A stretch of DNA of 12,365 nt from NCBI GenBank assembly GCA_900546255.1, contig URCB01000049.1, positions 1 through 12,365 of the forward strand, in the 5' to 3' direction. Source of the stretch: an uncultured Eubacteriales bacterium. GTDB taxonomy: Bacteria > Bacillota > Clostridia > Oscillospirales > Oscillospiraceae. The notes below the pieces were generated by a model. That model worked only from the letters and a program-made list of their open reading frames with translations. It had not been told where the DNA came from and did no database searches. Shown here piece by piece: positions 1 to 5,983 of this stretch. A program made the position numbers and the translations under genes. Position 1 is the first letter of the stretch. Every line of letters begins with the position of its first letter.

Positions 1-205
1 CCATGGAGCTGGAGGCGATGGCGCTGCCGCAGCCGAAGGTCTCAAACTTCACGTCGGTGACGGTGTCGTGGTCAATTTTCAGGTAGATCTTCATGATGTC
101 CCCGCACTTGGCGTTGCCCACTTCCCCCACGCCGTCGGCATCCTCCAGGATGCCCACATTCCGGGGATGGCGGAAATGGTCCATCACTTTCTCACTGTAT
201 AACAT
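1..205 (-). CDS. iscU: IscU/NifU-type Fe-S cluster scaffold protein (partial, C-terminus off the window)
   Basis: Scaffold on which iron and the sulfur delivered by cysteine desulfurase are assembled into Fe-S clusters in the cytoplasm. Only the first 68 codons are present; the frame leaves the window at base 1. The visible part starts MLYSEKVMDHFRHPRNVG, the standard opening of the family. It carries the first two ligand sites: Cys34 with Asp36 (GNAKCGD) and Cys59 (FGCGSAIASS). The third conserved Cys would lie outside. The ATG lies inside the end of nifS and the two genes overlap by 14 bases. The ribosome binding site AAAGGAG lies within the nifS coding sequence, so the pair is probably translationally coupled. 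Family assignment is very secure. Whether a C-terminal Nfu domain exists cannot be seen; NifU-like proteins of clostridia usually lack it. Confidence 0.95.
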   Translation of the reverse strand, partial: MLYSEKVMDHFRHPRNVGILEDADGVGEVGNAKCGDIMKIYLKIDHDTVTDVKFETFGCGSAIASSSM

Positions 206-1379
206 AGTCTCGCGCTCCTTTCTGCAGCTCCCGCCAGACGGGAGACATGTTGCGTAAGTACTCCACCACCTTGGGGATTTCCCGGAGCATGGTGTCCACC
301 TCTGCCTCGGTGTTCTCCTCACACAGGGACAGGCGGAGGGAGCCATGGGCCACCTCGTGGGGCCGGCCGATGGCCAGCAGCACATGGCTGGGGTCCAGGG
401 ACCCGGAGGTACAGGCCGACCCAGAGGAGGCACAGATCCCCCGGTCGTCCAGCAGCAGGAGGAGGGACTCCCCCTCAATGCCCTCGAAGCAGACGTTGAC
501 GTTCCCCGGCAGGCGGTGGTCCCGGTCCCCGTTGAGGGCGGCGTGGGGAATAGCCGCCAGGCCGTCTATGAGCTTGTCTCGCAGGGCGGCGACTTTGGCG
601 GCGTTGGCCTCCAGGTGGTCACAGGCGGTTTGGAGGGCAGCGGCCAGCCCCACAATGCCGGCCACATTCTCCGTCCCGGCCCGCTTCCGGCGCTCCTGGG
701 CGCCCCCCTCGATGAGGGGGAGCAGGGGAACCCCCTTGCGGACGTACAGGGCGCCCACCCCTTTGGGCCCGTGGAACTTGTGGGCCGACAGGGAGAGCAT
801 GTCGATCTGCTCCGCCCCCACGTCGATGGCCAGGTGCCCGGCAGCCTGGACGGCATCGGTGTGGAAGGGGACCTTCCGGGCCCGGCAGATCGCCCCGATC
901 TCCCCGATGGGCTGGATGGTGCCGATCTCATTGTTGGCGTACATGACGGTGACCAGGCAGGTGTCCTGGGTGATGGCCGCCTCCACCTGCTGGGGGGTGA
1001 TGCGGCCGTCTGCGTGGACGTCCAGCAGGGTCACGGTGAAGCCCTCCTTCTCCAGTTTCTGGAGGGTGTGCAGGACGGCGTGGTGCTCAAAGGCGGTGGA
1101 GATGATATGGGTTTTCCCCTGCCGTTTTCCCCAGCGGGCGGTGGAGAGGATGGCTTGGTTGTCCGCTTCGCTGCCGCCGGAGGTAAAGACAATCTCTTCC
1201 GGGCGGCAGTGGAGACAGCGGGCCACGGTCTCCCTGGCCTGGGCCAGGGCGGTGGCCGCCGTCTGCCCCAGGGTATATAGGGAGGAGGGGTTCCCGTACT
1301 GCTCGGTGAGGTAAGGCAGCATCGCCGCCAGGGCAGTGGCGCTGAGGCGGGTGGTGGCGGCGTTGTCGGCATAGATCAT
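192..1379 (-). CDS. nifS: Cysteine desulfurase, NifS/IscS group I
   Basis: PLP enzyme that removes sulfur from L-cysteine, giving alanine and an enzyme persulfide used for Fe-S clusters and often tRNA thiolation. The 395-residue length is normal for the family. Visible landmarks are the N-terminal YADNAATT, the cofactor-stacking His in FEHH (about residue 99), Asp175 in HTDAVQAAG, the PLP lysine Lys201 in SAHKFHGPKG, and the persulfide-carrying Cys323 in SGSACTSG. That Cys sits in the longer group I mobile loop. The start has an AAAAGGAGGACC ribosome binding site just upstream. Downstream it overlaps iscU by 14 bases; upstream lies the Rrf2 gene on the same strand, but a terminator and a separate promoter between them make nifS-iscU its own transcript. 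Regulation by the Rrf2 protein is suggested by two palindromes over the promoter. IscS-type naming would serve equally well. Confidence 0.97.
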   Translation of the reverse strand: MIYADNAATTRLSATALAAMLPYLTEQYGNPSSLYTLGQTAATALAQARETVARCLHCRPEEIVFTSGGSEADNQAILSTARWGKRQGKTHIISTAFEHHAVLHTLQKLEKEGFTVTLLDVHADGRITPQQVEAAITQDTCLVTVMYANNEIGTIQPIGEIGAICRARKVPFHTDAVQAAGHLAIDVGAEQIDMLSLSAHKFHGPKGVGALYVRKGVPLLPLIEGGAQERRKRAGTENVAGIVGLAAALQTACDHLEANAAKVAALRDKLIDGLAAIPHAALNGDRDHRLPGNVNVCFEGIEGESLLLLLDDRGICASSGSACTSGSLDPSHVLLAIGRPHEVAHGSLRLSLCEENTEAEVDTMLREIPKVVEYLRNMSPVWRELQKGARDYVIQ

Positions 1380-1410
1380 GGATGGGTCCTCCTTTTCACG
1401 GATTTTTTAT

Positions 1411-1427
1411 CCTACAAAACAACTAGG
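1411..1427. promoter_or_regulatory. Candidate Rrf2 operator, start-site proximal copy (nifS)
   Basis: A 17-base imperfect palindrome CCTA-N9-TAGG (CCTACAAAACAACTAGG on the plus strand). It lies at or just after the predicted transcription start of nifS, so a bound protein would block RNA polymerase. Its centre is 41 bases from that of the other copy, close to four helical turns. Assignment to the neighbouring Rrf2 protein is inference from position and repetition. Confidence 0.55.
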
Positions 1428-1435
1428 TTATTTGG

Positions 1436-1464
1436 AGGATACCACGAATTCCCTATAAAGTCAA
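1436..1464 (-). promoter_or_regulatory. nifS-iscU promoter
   Basis: On the minus strand, a TTGACT -35 box (1464-1459), a 17-base spacer and a TATCCT -10 box (1441-1436). This gives a predicted start near 1429 and a leader of about 50 bases before the nifS ATG. The -35 box lies entirely inside the 1452-1468 palindrome, consistent with repression. Confidence 0.65.
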
Positions 1465-1468
1465 TAGG
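1452..1468. promoter_or_regulatory. Candidate Rrf2 operator over the nifS -35 box
   Basis: A 17-base palindrome with perfect 5-base arms, CCTAT-N7-ATAGG. It shares the CCTA-N9-TAGG frame with the copy at 1411-1427. It covers the TTGACT -35 box of the nifS promoter. Binding by the adjacent Rrf2/IscR-like regulator is inferred from location and from the repeated frame, not shown. Confidence 0.55.
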
Positions 1469-1514
1469 AAATCAAAAGATTCTGCTCCCTTTCTTCCTCC
1501 CTCCCCTGCCCACG

Positions 1515-1541
1515 AAAAAGCACCCTGCCGCCGCAGGGTGC
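1515..1541 (-). terminator. Rho-independent terminator of the Rrf2 gene
   Basis: Perfect 9-bp stem GCACCCTGC / GCAGGGTGC with a 4-base loop (1520-1541), followed on the minus strand by TTTTT (1519-1515). It sits 12 bases after the Rrf2 stop codon and ahead of the nifS promoter, so it separates the regulator transcript from nifS-iscU. Confidence 0.85.
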
Positions 1542-1553
1542 CTCCGCCATTCG

Positions 1554-1970
1554 TTATGGGGTCTCTTCCACTTTTTGCAGGTCCGCCAGGGAGACGCTGT
1601 CCAGGTATTGGTCGATCACCTGGTCCAGCCCCTCCCACAGGGGGAGGGCCCGGCAGTGGCCAGCCTTTTCACAGCCCTTCTGCTCCCCCCGCAGGCAGGA
1701 GACCGAGGCCAAGCTCCCCTCGGCCAGCCGGAGAATCTCCCCGGCCGCGTAGTCCTTCGGGGGGCGGCACAGGCGGTAGCCCCCGCCCTTGCCCCGGGTG
1801 GCGTCCACCAGGTTGGCACGGCTCAGGGAGGCCAGGATATTCTCCAGGTACTTCACGGAGATCTCCTGCCGCTGGGCAATGTCTTTCAGGGGAATGTAAT
1901 CCCCGGTGTTGTGGTCGGCTAAGTCCAGCATGACGCGAAGGGCATATCGTCCCTTGGTAGAGATCATCAT
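1554..1970 (-). CDS. Rrf2-family transcriptional regulator (IscR-like, Fe-S sensing)
   Basis: DNA-binding regulator of 138 residues, the usual size. The N-terminus MMISTKGRYALRVMLDLA is typical of Rrf2 proteins. A winged helix-turn-helix follows at about residues 29-67, with the RGKGGGYRL wing. Three cysteines (Cys92, Cys100, Cys106; CX7CX5C) sit where E. coli IscR has its cluster ligands Cys92, Cys98 and Cys104. Fe-S sensing is therefore likely, and the gene stands directly upstream of nifS-iscU. I chose the ATG at 1970, preceded by AAAGAGGG at about 8 bases; the next codon is also ATG. An open extension of 28 codons upstream reads through a hairpin and has no family similarity. Its promoter carries a related palindrome, so autoregulation is probable. 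CymR-like cysteine-metabolism control is an alternative, but CymR lacks the three-Cys motif. Confidence 0.93.
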   Translation of the reverse strand: MMISTKGRYALRVMLDLADHNTGDYIPLKDIAQRQEISVKYLENILASLSRANLVDATRGKGGGYRLCRPPKDYAAGEILRLAEGSLASVSCLRGEQKGCEKAGHCRALPLWEGLDQVIDQYLDSVSLADLQKVEETP

Positions 1971-2021
1971 ACGCAGTTCCCTCTTTCTTTGATTGATGTG
2001 ATGCTGAGGACCTATGGGCAG

Positions 2022-2049
2022 TTTTCCCTCCCCAAGCAGGGAGGGAAAA
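2022..2049. repeat. Perfect 11-bp inverted repeat in the rrf2 leader
   Basis: TTTTCCCTCCC and GGGAGGGAAAA enclose a 6-base loop. It lies in the predicted 5' untranslated leader (about 98 bases) of the Rrf2 gene, between the promoter and the ribosome binding site. Neither strand has a T-run after the stem, so it is not a simple terminator. It could be an mRNA-stabilising or regulatory hairpin, or a dispersed intergenic palindrome. Confidence 0.6.
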
Positions 2050-2050
2050 G

Positions 2051-2067
2051 ACAAGTCGTTTTGTAGT
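2051..2067. promoter_or_regulatory. Candidate Rrf2 operator at the rrf2 promoter
   Basis: The minus strand reads ACTACAAAACGACTTGT, which matches the nifS operator at 1411-1427 at 13 of 17 positions, including an 8-base identical core CTACAAAAC plus GACT-like flank. It starts 8 bases after the -10 box, at the predicted start site. This position suggests autoregulation of the Rrf2 gene. Confidence 0.45.
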
Positions 2068-2074
2068 AATTGCT

Positions 2075-2103
2075 ATTATACCCCAAAGACCGAAAAAAGT
2101 GAA
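2075..2103 (-). promoter_or_regulatory. Promoter of the Rrf2 gene
   Basis: Minus-strand TTCACT -35 (2103-2098), a 17-base spacer and a consensus TATAAT -10 (2080-2075), with a GGGG run just before the -10. The predicted start is near 2068. The 17 bases TCTTTGGGGTATAATAG recur with one mismatch in a second minus-strand promoter near 9300. Confidence 0.75.
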
Positions 2104-2204
2104 TGGGTTGCCGTCAAATTTCCACATTTTTTTGCAGGGCGCCATGCAAACGATGGATCCGCCCCCGGAAAGGCCCGTTACGCCTTCCTTCCTGCTCCGG
2201 GATG

Positions 2205-2213
2205 TGCTATACT
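2205..2213 (+). promoter_or_regulatory. Extended -10 promoter for the yciI-like gene cluster
   Basis: TG-C-TATACT forms an extended -10 element 34 bases before the yciI-like ATG. The -35 region at a 17-base distance (TTCCTT, 2185-2190) is weak, which is usual for extended -10 promoters. It would drive the seven-gene plus-strand cluster. Confidence 0.5.
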
Positions 2214-2246
2214 GAACACCTAGAACCCCAAAAAGGAGGCTCCGCC

Positions 2247-2546
2247 ATGGAAACCTATCTGTTAGAGGGCTTCTTCCTGGAAGGCCGCCCCACCGGCCCC
2301 GCCTTTCAGGATGCCCTGGCCGCCCACCACCAATACATCGCCCAGCAGGTGGCCGCAGGGTCCGTCCTGCTGGCAGGCCCCGTGCCCCAGGACCCCGCCC
2401 GGGGCGGCATCCTGGTGGTGAAAACCGACGACGTCGCCGCCTTCTGCCAGGCAGACCCCTTCGTCCAGCGGGGCGTGCAGCGGTATGACGTGATCCCCTT
2501 CCGGGTCTTCGACGGCCAAGCCGCCGTCAAAGCCTGGGCGGAATGA
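2247..2546 (+). CDS. YciI-like protein (YCII domain)
   Basis: Small cytoplasmic protein of 99 residues, of the dimeric alpha-beta (ferredoxin-like) YCII fold. Visible family marks are the His pair H27-H28 in LAAHHQYIAQQ, the SVLLAGPV strand, GGILVV, and ADPFVQRGVQRYDVIPF near the C-terminus with Asp70. The conserved His and Asp suggest a catalytic site in the family, but no general reaction is established. The start is set by AAAAGGAGG six bases upstream of ATG; an open frame reaches further upstream but without family similarity. It is the first gene of the plus-strand cluster and the next gene begins 10 bases after its stop. Its role with the transporter and reductase genes is unknown. Confidence 0.85.
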   Translation: METYLLEGFFLEGRPTGPAFQDALAAHHQYIAQQVAAGSVLLAGPVPQDPARGGILVVKTDDVAAFCQADPFVQRGVQRYDVIPFRVFDGQAAVKAWAE

Positions 2547-2556
2547 GGGAGGCCCC

Positions 2557-2889
2557 ATGGAAGTCTGGGAATGGACCTTGACCATCGCCCTGCCTCTGGC
2601 TGCCCTCCTGTGGGGAGCGGCTCTCCGCCACCAGAGGGGCACCTGGTTTCTGGCAGGGTGGAACACCTTGCCCCCAGAGGAGAAAGCATCCTGGCAGGCC
2701 AAGGCACTCTGCCGTCTCTACGGAACCTGTGTCATGGGCTGCGGCCTTGGCCTGTTTCTCCTGCTGTACGGCAGCTTCCAGGGGGAGGATCTCCCCCTGC
2801 TCCTGGGGCTGGGGATCTTTGGGGCCATGGTGGTCCTCTCCCTGGTCCTCCCCCGTCTCTGCCCGAAACGGTACCGCACCCGGGAATGA
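2557..2889 (+). CDS. DUF3784 family small membrane protein
   Basis: A 110-residue integral membrane protein with three predicted hydrophobic helices, at about residues 7-25, 53-71 and 80-100. Between the first two is FLAGWNTLPPEEKASW with a following KALCRLYG. This resembles the signature of DUF3784 proteins, in which a glycine-tyrosine/tryptophan-asparagine segment and an EEK motif precede a Lys-x-Leu-Cys stretch. The C-terminal tail is basic (PKRYRTRE). Function is unknown. It starts 10 bases after the YciI-like gene, with GAGGGAGG as ribosome binding site, so the two are almost certainly co-transcribed. The 37-base gap to the ABC ATPase is also short. It is too small, and of the wrong family, to be the missing peptide permease. 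Confidence 0.75.
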   Translation: MEVWEWTLTIALPLAALLWGAALRHQRGTWFLAGWNTLPPEEKASWQAKALCRLYGTCVMGCGLGLFLLLYGSFQGEDLPLLLGLGIFGAMVVLSLVLPRLCPKRYRTRE

Positions 2890-2926
2890 CCCCCGTCCTT
2901 CCCCAAACCATACGAGGAGGCATCCC

Positions 2927-3898
2927 ATGGAACACCATCCACCCACCCTTGCCATCTCCGGCCTGCGGGCGGGGTTCCCCGGCCCCCAGGGCCTGGTCCC
3001 CGCCGTGGACGGGGTGGACCTCACCGTCCCCCGGGGCACCATCGTGGGCCTGGTGGGGGAGTCCGGCTGCGGCAAGAGCGTCACCGCCCTGTCGGTGCTG
3101 GGGCTTCTCCCCCCCAACGGCCAAGTGGCCGGGGGGACCATCGACTTCGGCGGGCAGGACCTGCTGACCCTCCCCCCGGACGCCCTCCGCCGCCTGCGGG
3201 GGGACCGGATCGCCATGATCTTCCAGGATCCCATGACCTCCCTCAACCCCGTCTACCCCGTAGGGCGGCAGGTGGCGGAGGTCCTCCGCCTCCACCGGGG
3301 GCTGGACCGGAAGGCCGCCAAGGCCCGGACGGTGGACCTCTTCCACCAGGTGGGCATCCCCGACCCGGCGGCCCGGTACGGGGCCTACCCCCGGCAGCTC
3401 TCCGGGGGGCTGCGGCAGCGGGTGATGATCGCCATGGCCATGGCCTGCGAGCCGGAGCTCCTCATCGCCGACGAGCCCACCACCGCCTTAGACGCCACCA
3501 TCCAGGCCCAGATCCTCCGGCTCATGGGGGACCTGCGCCGGGACCACGGCACGGCCATCCTCCTCATCACCCACAACATGGGGGTGGTGGCCCAGCTGTG
3601 CGACTACGTCTACGTCATGTACGCCGGGCAGATCGTGGAGGCCGCGGAGACCTTCGACCTCTTCCGCACCCCCCGGCACCCATACACCGCAGGGCTGCTC
3701 CGGGCCATCCCCTCCCTGGAGGGGGCCCAGGAGCGGCTGTACACCATTCCAGGGACCGTGCCGGCCCCGGGCGCTCCCCACCCCGGCTGCCGCTTCTGCC
3801 CCCGGTGTGACCAGGGGGAGGGGGACTGCGCCGCCAATCCGCCCCCCCTCACCCACTTGGGCGGGGGCCATCTGGTCCGCTGCCACCACCCCCGCTGA
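2927..3898 (+). CDS. dppD: Dipeptide/oligopeptide ABC transporter ATP-binding protein, DppD/OppD type
   Basis: Cytoplasmic ATPase that powers peptide (or nickel/other Opp-family) import together with a partner ATPase and two permeases. Of 323 residues. Visible motifs are Walker A GESGCGKS (44-51), the Q-loop at Gln100 ([11 protein letters not shown]), signature LSGGLRQR (158-165), Walker B LLIADE (178-183) and the H-loop His216 (LLITHNMG). The C-terminal oligopeptide/dipeptide ABC domain starts with HPYTAGLL. That domain carries four cysteines, Cys288, 291, 294 and 301 (CX2CX2CX6C), one more than the usual pattern, and could hold an Fe-S cluster. I chose the ATG preceded by ACGAGGAGG; longer in-frame starts at 2729 run back through the DUF3784 gene. 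The dppF-like partner begins 12 bases later. The exact substrate cannot be read from the ATPase. Confidence 0.94.
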   Translation: MEHHPPTLAISGLRAGFPGPQGLVPAVDGVDLTVPRGTIVGLVGESGCGKSVTALSVLGLLPPNGQVAGGTIDFGGQDLLTLPPDALRRLRGDRIAMIFQDPMTSLNPVYPVGRQVAEVLRLHRGLDRKAAKARTVDLFHQVGIPDPAARYGAYPRQLSGGLRQRVMIAMAMACEPELLIADEPTTALDATIQAQILRLMGDLRRDHGTAILLITHNMGVVAQLCDYVYVMYAGQIVEAAETFDLFRTPRHPYTAGLLRAIPSLEGAQERLYTIPGTVPAPGAPHPGCRFCPRCDQGEGDCAANPPPLTHLGGGHLVRCHHPR

Positions 3899-3910
3899 GA
3901 GGAGGCAACC

Positions 3911-4879
3911 ATGGCAACCATACTGGCAGAGGGAAAACACCTCTCCAAAACCTTCCCCGTGAAGGGCCAGGGCAAGGGCGCTGCCCTCCACGCCGTGTCC
4001 GGCGTGGACCTGGCCGTCTACGAGGGGGAGACCCTGGCCCTGGTGGGGGAGTCCGGCTGCGGCAAAAGCACCTTAGGCCGGCTCCTGCTGGGGCTGCTGC
4101 CCCCTACCCAGGGGCAGGTGTTCTTTGACGGCCAGGACCTGGCCGCCCTGCCCCCGGCCCGGCTCCGGGCTCTCCGGCGGCAGATGCAGCTGGTGTTTCA
4201 GGACACCGCCGCCGCCCTGAACCCCCGGTGGACCGTGGGCCAGTCCCTGGCCGAGCCCCTGCGCATCCACAACCTCTGCCCCCGGGGGGAATACGCCGCC
4301 CGGGGGGCGGCCCTGCTGACCCAGGTGGGCCTGGCCCCGGACCTGCTGGACCGGTACCCCCACCAGCTTTCCGGGGGCCAGCGGCAGCGGGTGGGCCTGG
4401 CCCGGGCCCTGGCCCTGTCCCCCCGGCTGGTGGTGTGCGACGAGCCGGTGTCCGCCCTGGACGTCTCCGTCCAGGCCCAGATGCTCAACCTGCTGGCGGA
4501 CCTCCAGGCATCCCAAGGGCTCACCTACGTCCTCATCTCCCACGACCTGGGGGTGGTCCGCCACAGCGCCGACCGGGTGTGCGTCATGTTCCTGGGCCGG
4601 GTGTGCGAGGTGGGGCCCACCCAGGCCCTGTTCTCCGCCCCCCGGCACCCCTACACCAAGTTCCTGCTGGACTCCGTCCCCCGGCCGGACCCCACCCGCC
4701 GGGGGGAGAGCGGCCCCCCCTTGGCCGGGGAGATCCCCTCCCCGGTGCACCCCCCTTCGGGGTGCCGGTTCCGCACCCGGTGCCCCTATGCCCAAGACAT
4801 CTGCGCCCAAACCGTCCCCCCCCTCACCGGGGCGGGGGACCACCAGGCAGCCTGCCACTTCCCCTTGGGAAGGGCATAA
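3911..4879 (+). CDS. dppF: Dipeptide/oligopeptide ABC transporter ATP-binding protein, DppF/OppF type
   Basis: Second ATPase subunit of an Opp/Dpp-family importer, 322 residues. Walker A GESGCGKS is at 46-53, the Q-loop Gln97 (VFQDTAAALNPRWTV), signature LSGGQRQR (153-160), Walker B LVVCDE (173-178) and H-loop His211 (LISHDLG). The NPRWTV stretch after the Q-loop and the C-terminal CRFRTRCPYAQDIC (Cys285, 291, 298) are typical of the F-type subunit. It has AGAGGAGG eight bases before ATG. It follows the D-type subunit by 12 bases and precedes the dipeptidase by 12, so the three are one operon. The two ATPase genes share an identical stretch of about 25 bases around Walker A, reflecting paralogy. 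No permease or binding protein accompanies them in this window. Confidence 0.94.
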   Translation: MATILAEGKHLSKTFPVKGQGKGAALHAVSGVDLAVYEGETLALVGESGCGKSTLGRLLLGLLPPTQGQVFFDGQDLAALPPARLRALRRQMQLVFQDTAAALNPRWTVGQSLAEPLRIHNLCPRGEYAARGAALLTQVGLAPDLLDRYPHQLSGGQRQRVGLARALALSPRLVVCDEPVSALDVSVQAQMLNLLADLQASQGLTYVLISHDLGVVRHSADRVCVMFLGRVCEVGPTQALFSAPRHPYTKFLLDSVPRPDPTRRGESGPPLAGEIPSPVHPPSGCRFRTRCPYAQDICAQTVPPLTGAGDHQAACHFPLGRA

Positions 4880-4891
4880 GGAGGATGTCCC

Positions 4892-5890
4892 ATGCCCTTC
4901 ATCGACCTGCACTGTGACACCATCGCCCGCCTGCTGGCCTGCCAGCGGGCGGGGCACCCCGCCCACCTGCGGAGGGGGGAACCCCTCCACGTCAACCTGG
5001 AAAAGCTCCGCCGCAGCGGCTACCTGCTCCAGGCCTTCGCCCTCTTCGTGAACCTCCACGGCACCCCCGCCCCCGCCGGGGACGGGGGCGACCCCCTCTA
5101 CGCCCAGTCCATGGCCGCCCGGCCGGAGGACCCCTTGGAGGAGGTCCTCACCCTGGCCGACCTGTATTGGACCGAGCTGGCACAGAACCGGGACCTGGCC
5201 CGCCCTGTTCTGACCTTCCAGGACTTGGTCGAGGCCCGGCAAGCCGGCCAGATCGGCTGCCTGCTCACCGTGGAGGAGGGGGGCGTGTGCCGGGGCTCCC
5301 TCCCCCTGCTGCGCACCCTCTACCGCCTGGGGGTGCGGATCCTCACCCTCACCTGGAACTACCCCAACCAGCTGGGCGCCCCCAACGGCCAGGCCGGGGG
5401 CCTCACAGAGACCGGCTTCGCCTTCCTGGCGGAGATGGAGGTCCTGGGGATGCTCCCCGACGTCTCCCACCTCTCCGACGGGGGCTTCTGGGACGTGTGC
5501 CGGGCCGCCCGGCGGCCCTTCCTGGCCAGCCACTCCAACGCCCGGGCCCTGTGGCCCCACCGGCGGAACCTCACCGACGAGATGCTCCGGGCCCTGGGGG
5601 ACCGGGGCTGCCTGGTGGGGGCCAACTTCTACGCCGGCTTCCTGGGCCCCGGGGCAACCAGCCAGCCGGCAGACCTGCTCCGCCACCTCCGCCACATGAT
5701 CCACGTGGCCGGACTGGAGACGGTGGCCCTGGGCTCCGACTTCGACGGCATCGACACCCCCCTGGCCTGGGGGGACGCCGGGGGCATGGACCAGGTGGTC
5801 CAGGCCCTGGACCAGGGGGGCTTCTCCCCCCGGGAGATTGACGCCATCTGCTGGGAGAACGCCTGGAAGTTCTTCCAGCGGACCCTGTAA
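4892..5890 (+). CDS. Membrane dipeptidase (renal dipeptidase family, peptidase M19)
   Basis: Binuclear zinc metallopeptidase that hydrolyses dipeptides, including some with D-residues; 332 residues, normal for bacterial members. The metal ligands are visible in order: His7 and Asp9 (DLHCDT), the bridging Glu129 (TVEEGG), His193 (DVSHLSD), and His214 (ASHSNAR). The usual Asp of the second site is Asp283 (LGSDFDG). LTLTWNYPNQLG replaces the more common LTHN-type stretch, as in many clostridial homologues. There is no signal peptide or membrane segment, so it should act in the cytoplasm despite the family name. Its start has AAGGAGG, which overlaps the end of dppF. Position after peptide-importer ATPases suggests it cleaves imported dipeptides. 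A 93-base gap without a clear terminator separates it from the reductase. Confidence 0.94.
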   Translation: MPFIDLHCDTIARLLACQRAGHPAHLRRGEPLHVNLEKLRRSGYLLQAFALFVNLHGTPAPAGDGGDPLYAQSMAARPEDPLEEVLTLADLYWTELAQNRDLARPVLTFQDLVEARQAGQIGCLLTVEEGGVCRGSLPLLRTLYRLGVRILTLTWNYPNQLGAPNGQAGGLTETGFAFLAEMEVLGMLPDVSHLSDGGFWDVCRAARRPFLASHSNARALWPHRRNLTDEMLRALGDRGCLVGANFYAGFLGPGATSQPADLLRHLRHMIHVAGLETVALGSDFDGIDTPLAWGDAGGMDQVVQALDQGGFSPREIDAICWENAWKFFQRTL

Positions 5891-5983
5891 AGCTCCAGCT
5901 CCCGACGGCTTCCCTACCTTGGGGCAGCCCCGAGTTTCACCTTCCCGCGCGCACTGCGCCCATTTCCAAAGGAGGACCCATCC

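Noticed and set aside
247..1314. Open frames on the plus strand opposite nifS
   Set aside because: Arg/Ser/Pro or Gly/Val-rich shadow translations with no family resemblance; nifS on the other strand has all catalytic residues.
5891..5983. Possible terminator between the dipeptidase and ene-reductase genes
   Set aside because: The only inverted repeat (GGGGC next to GCCCC) has no room for a loop and there is no T-run; the gap more likely allows read-through.
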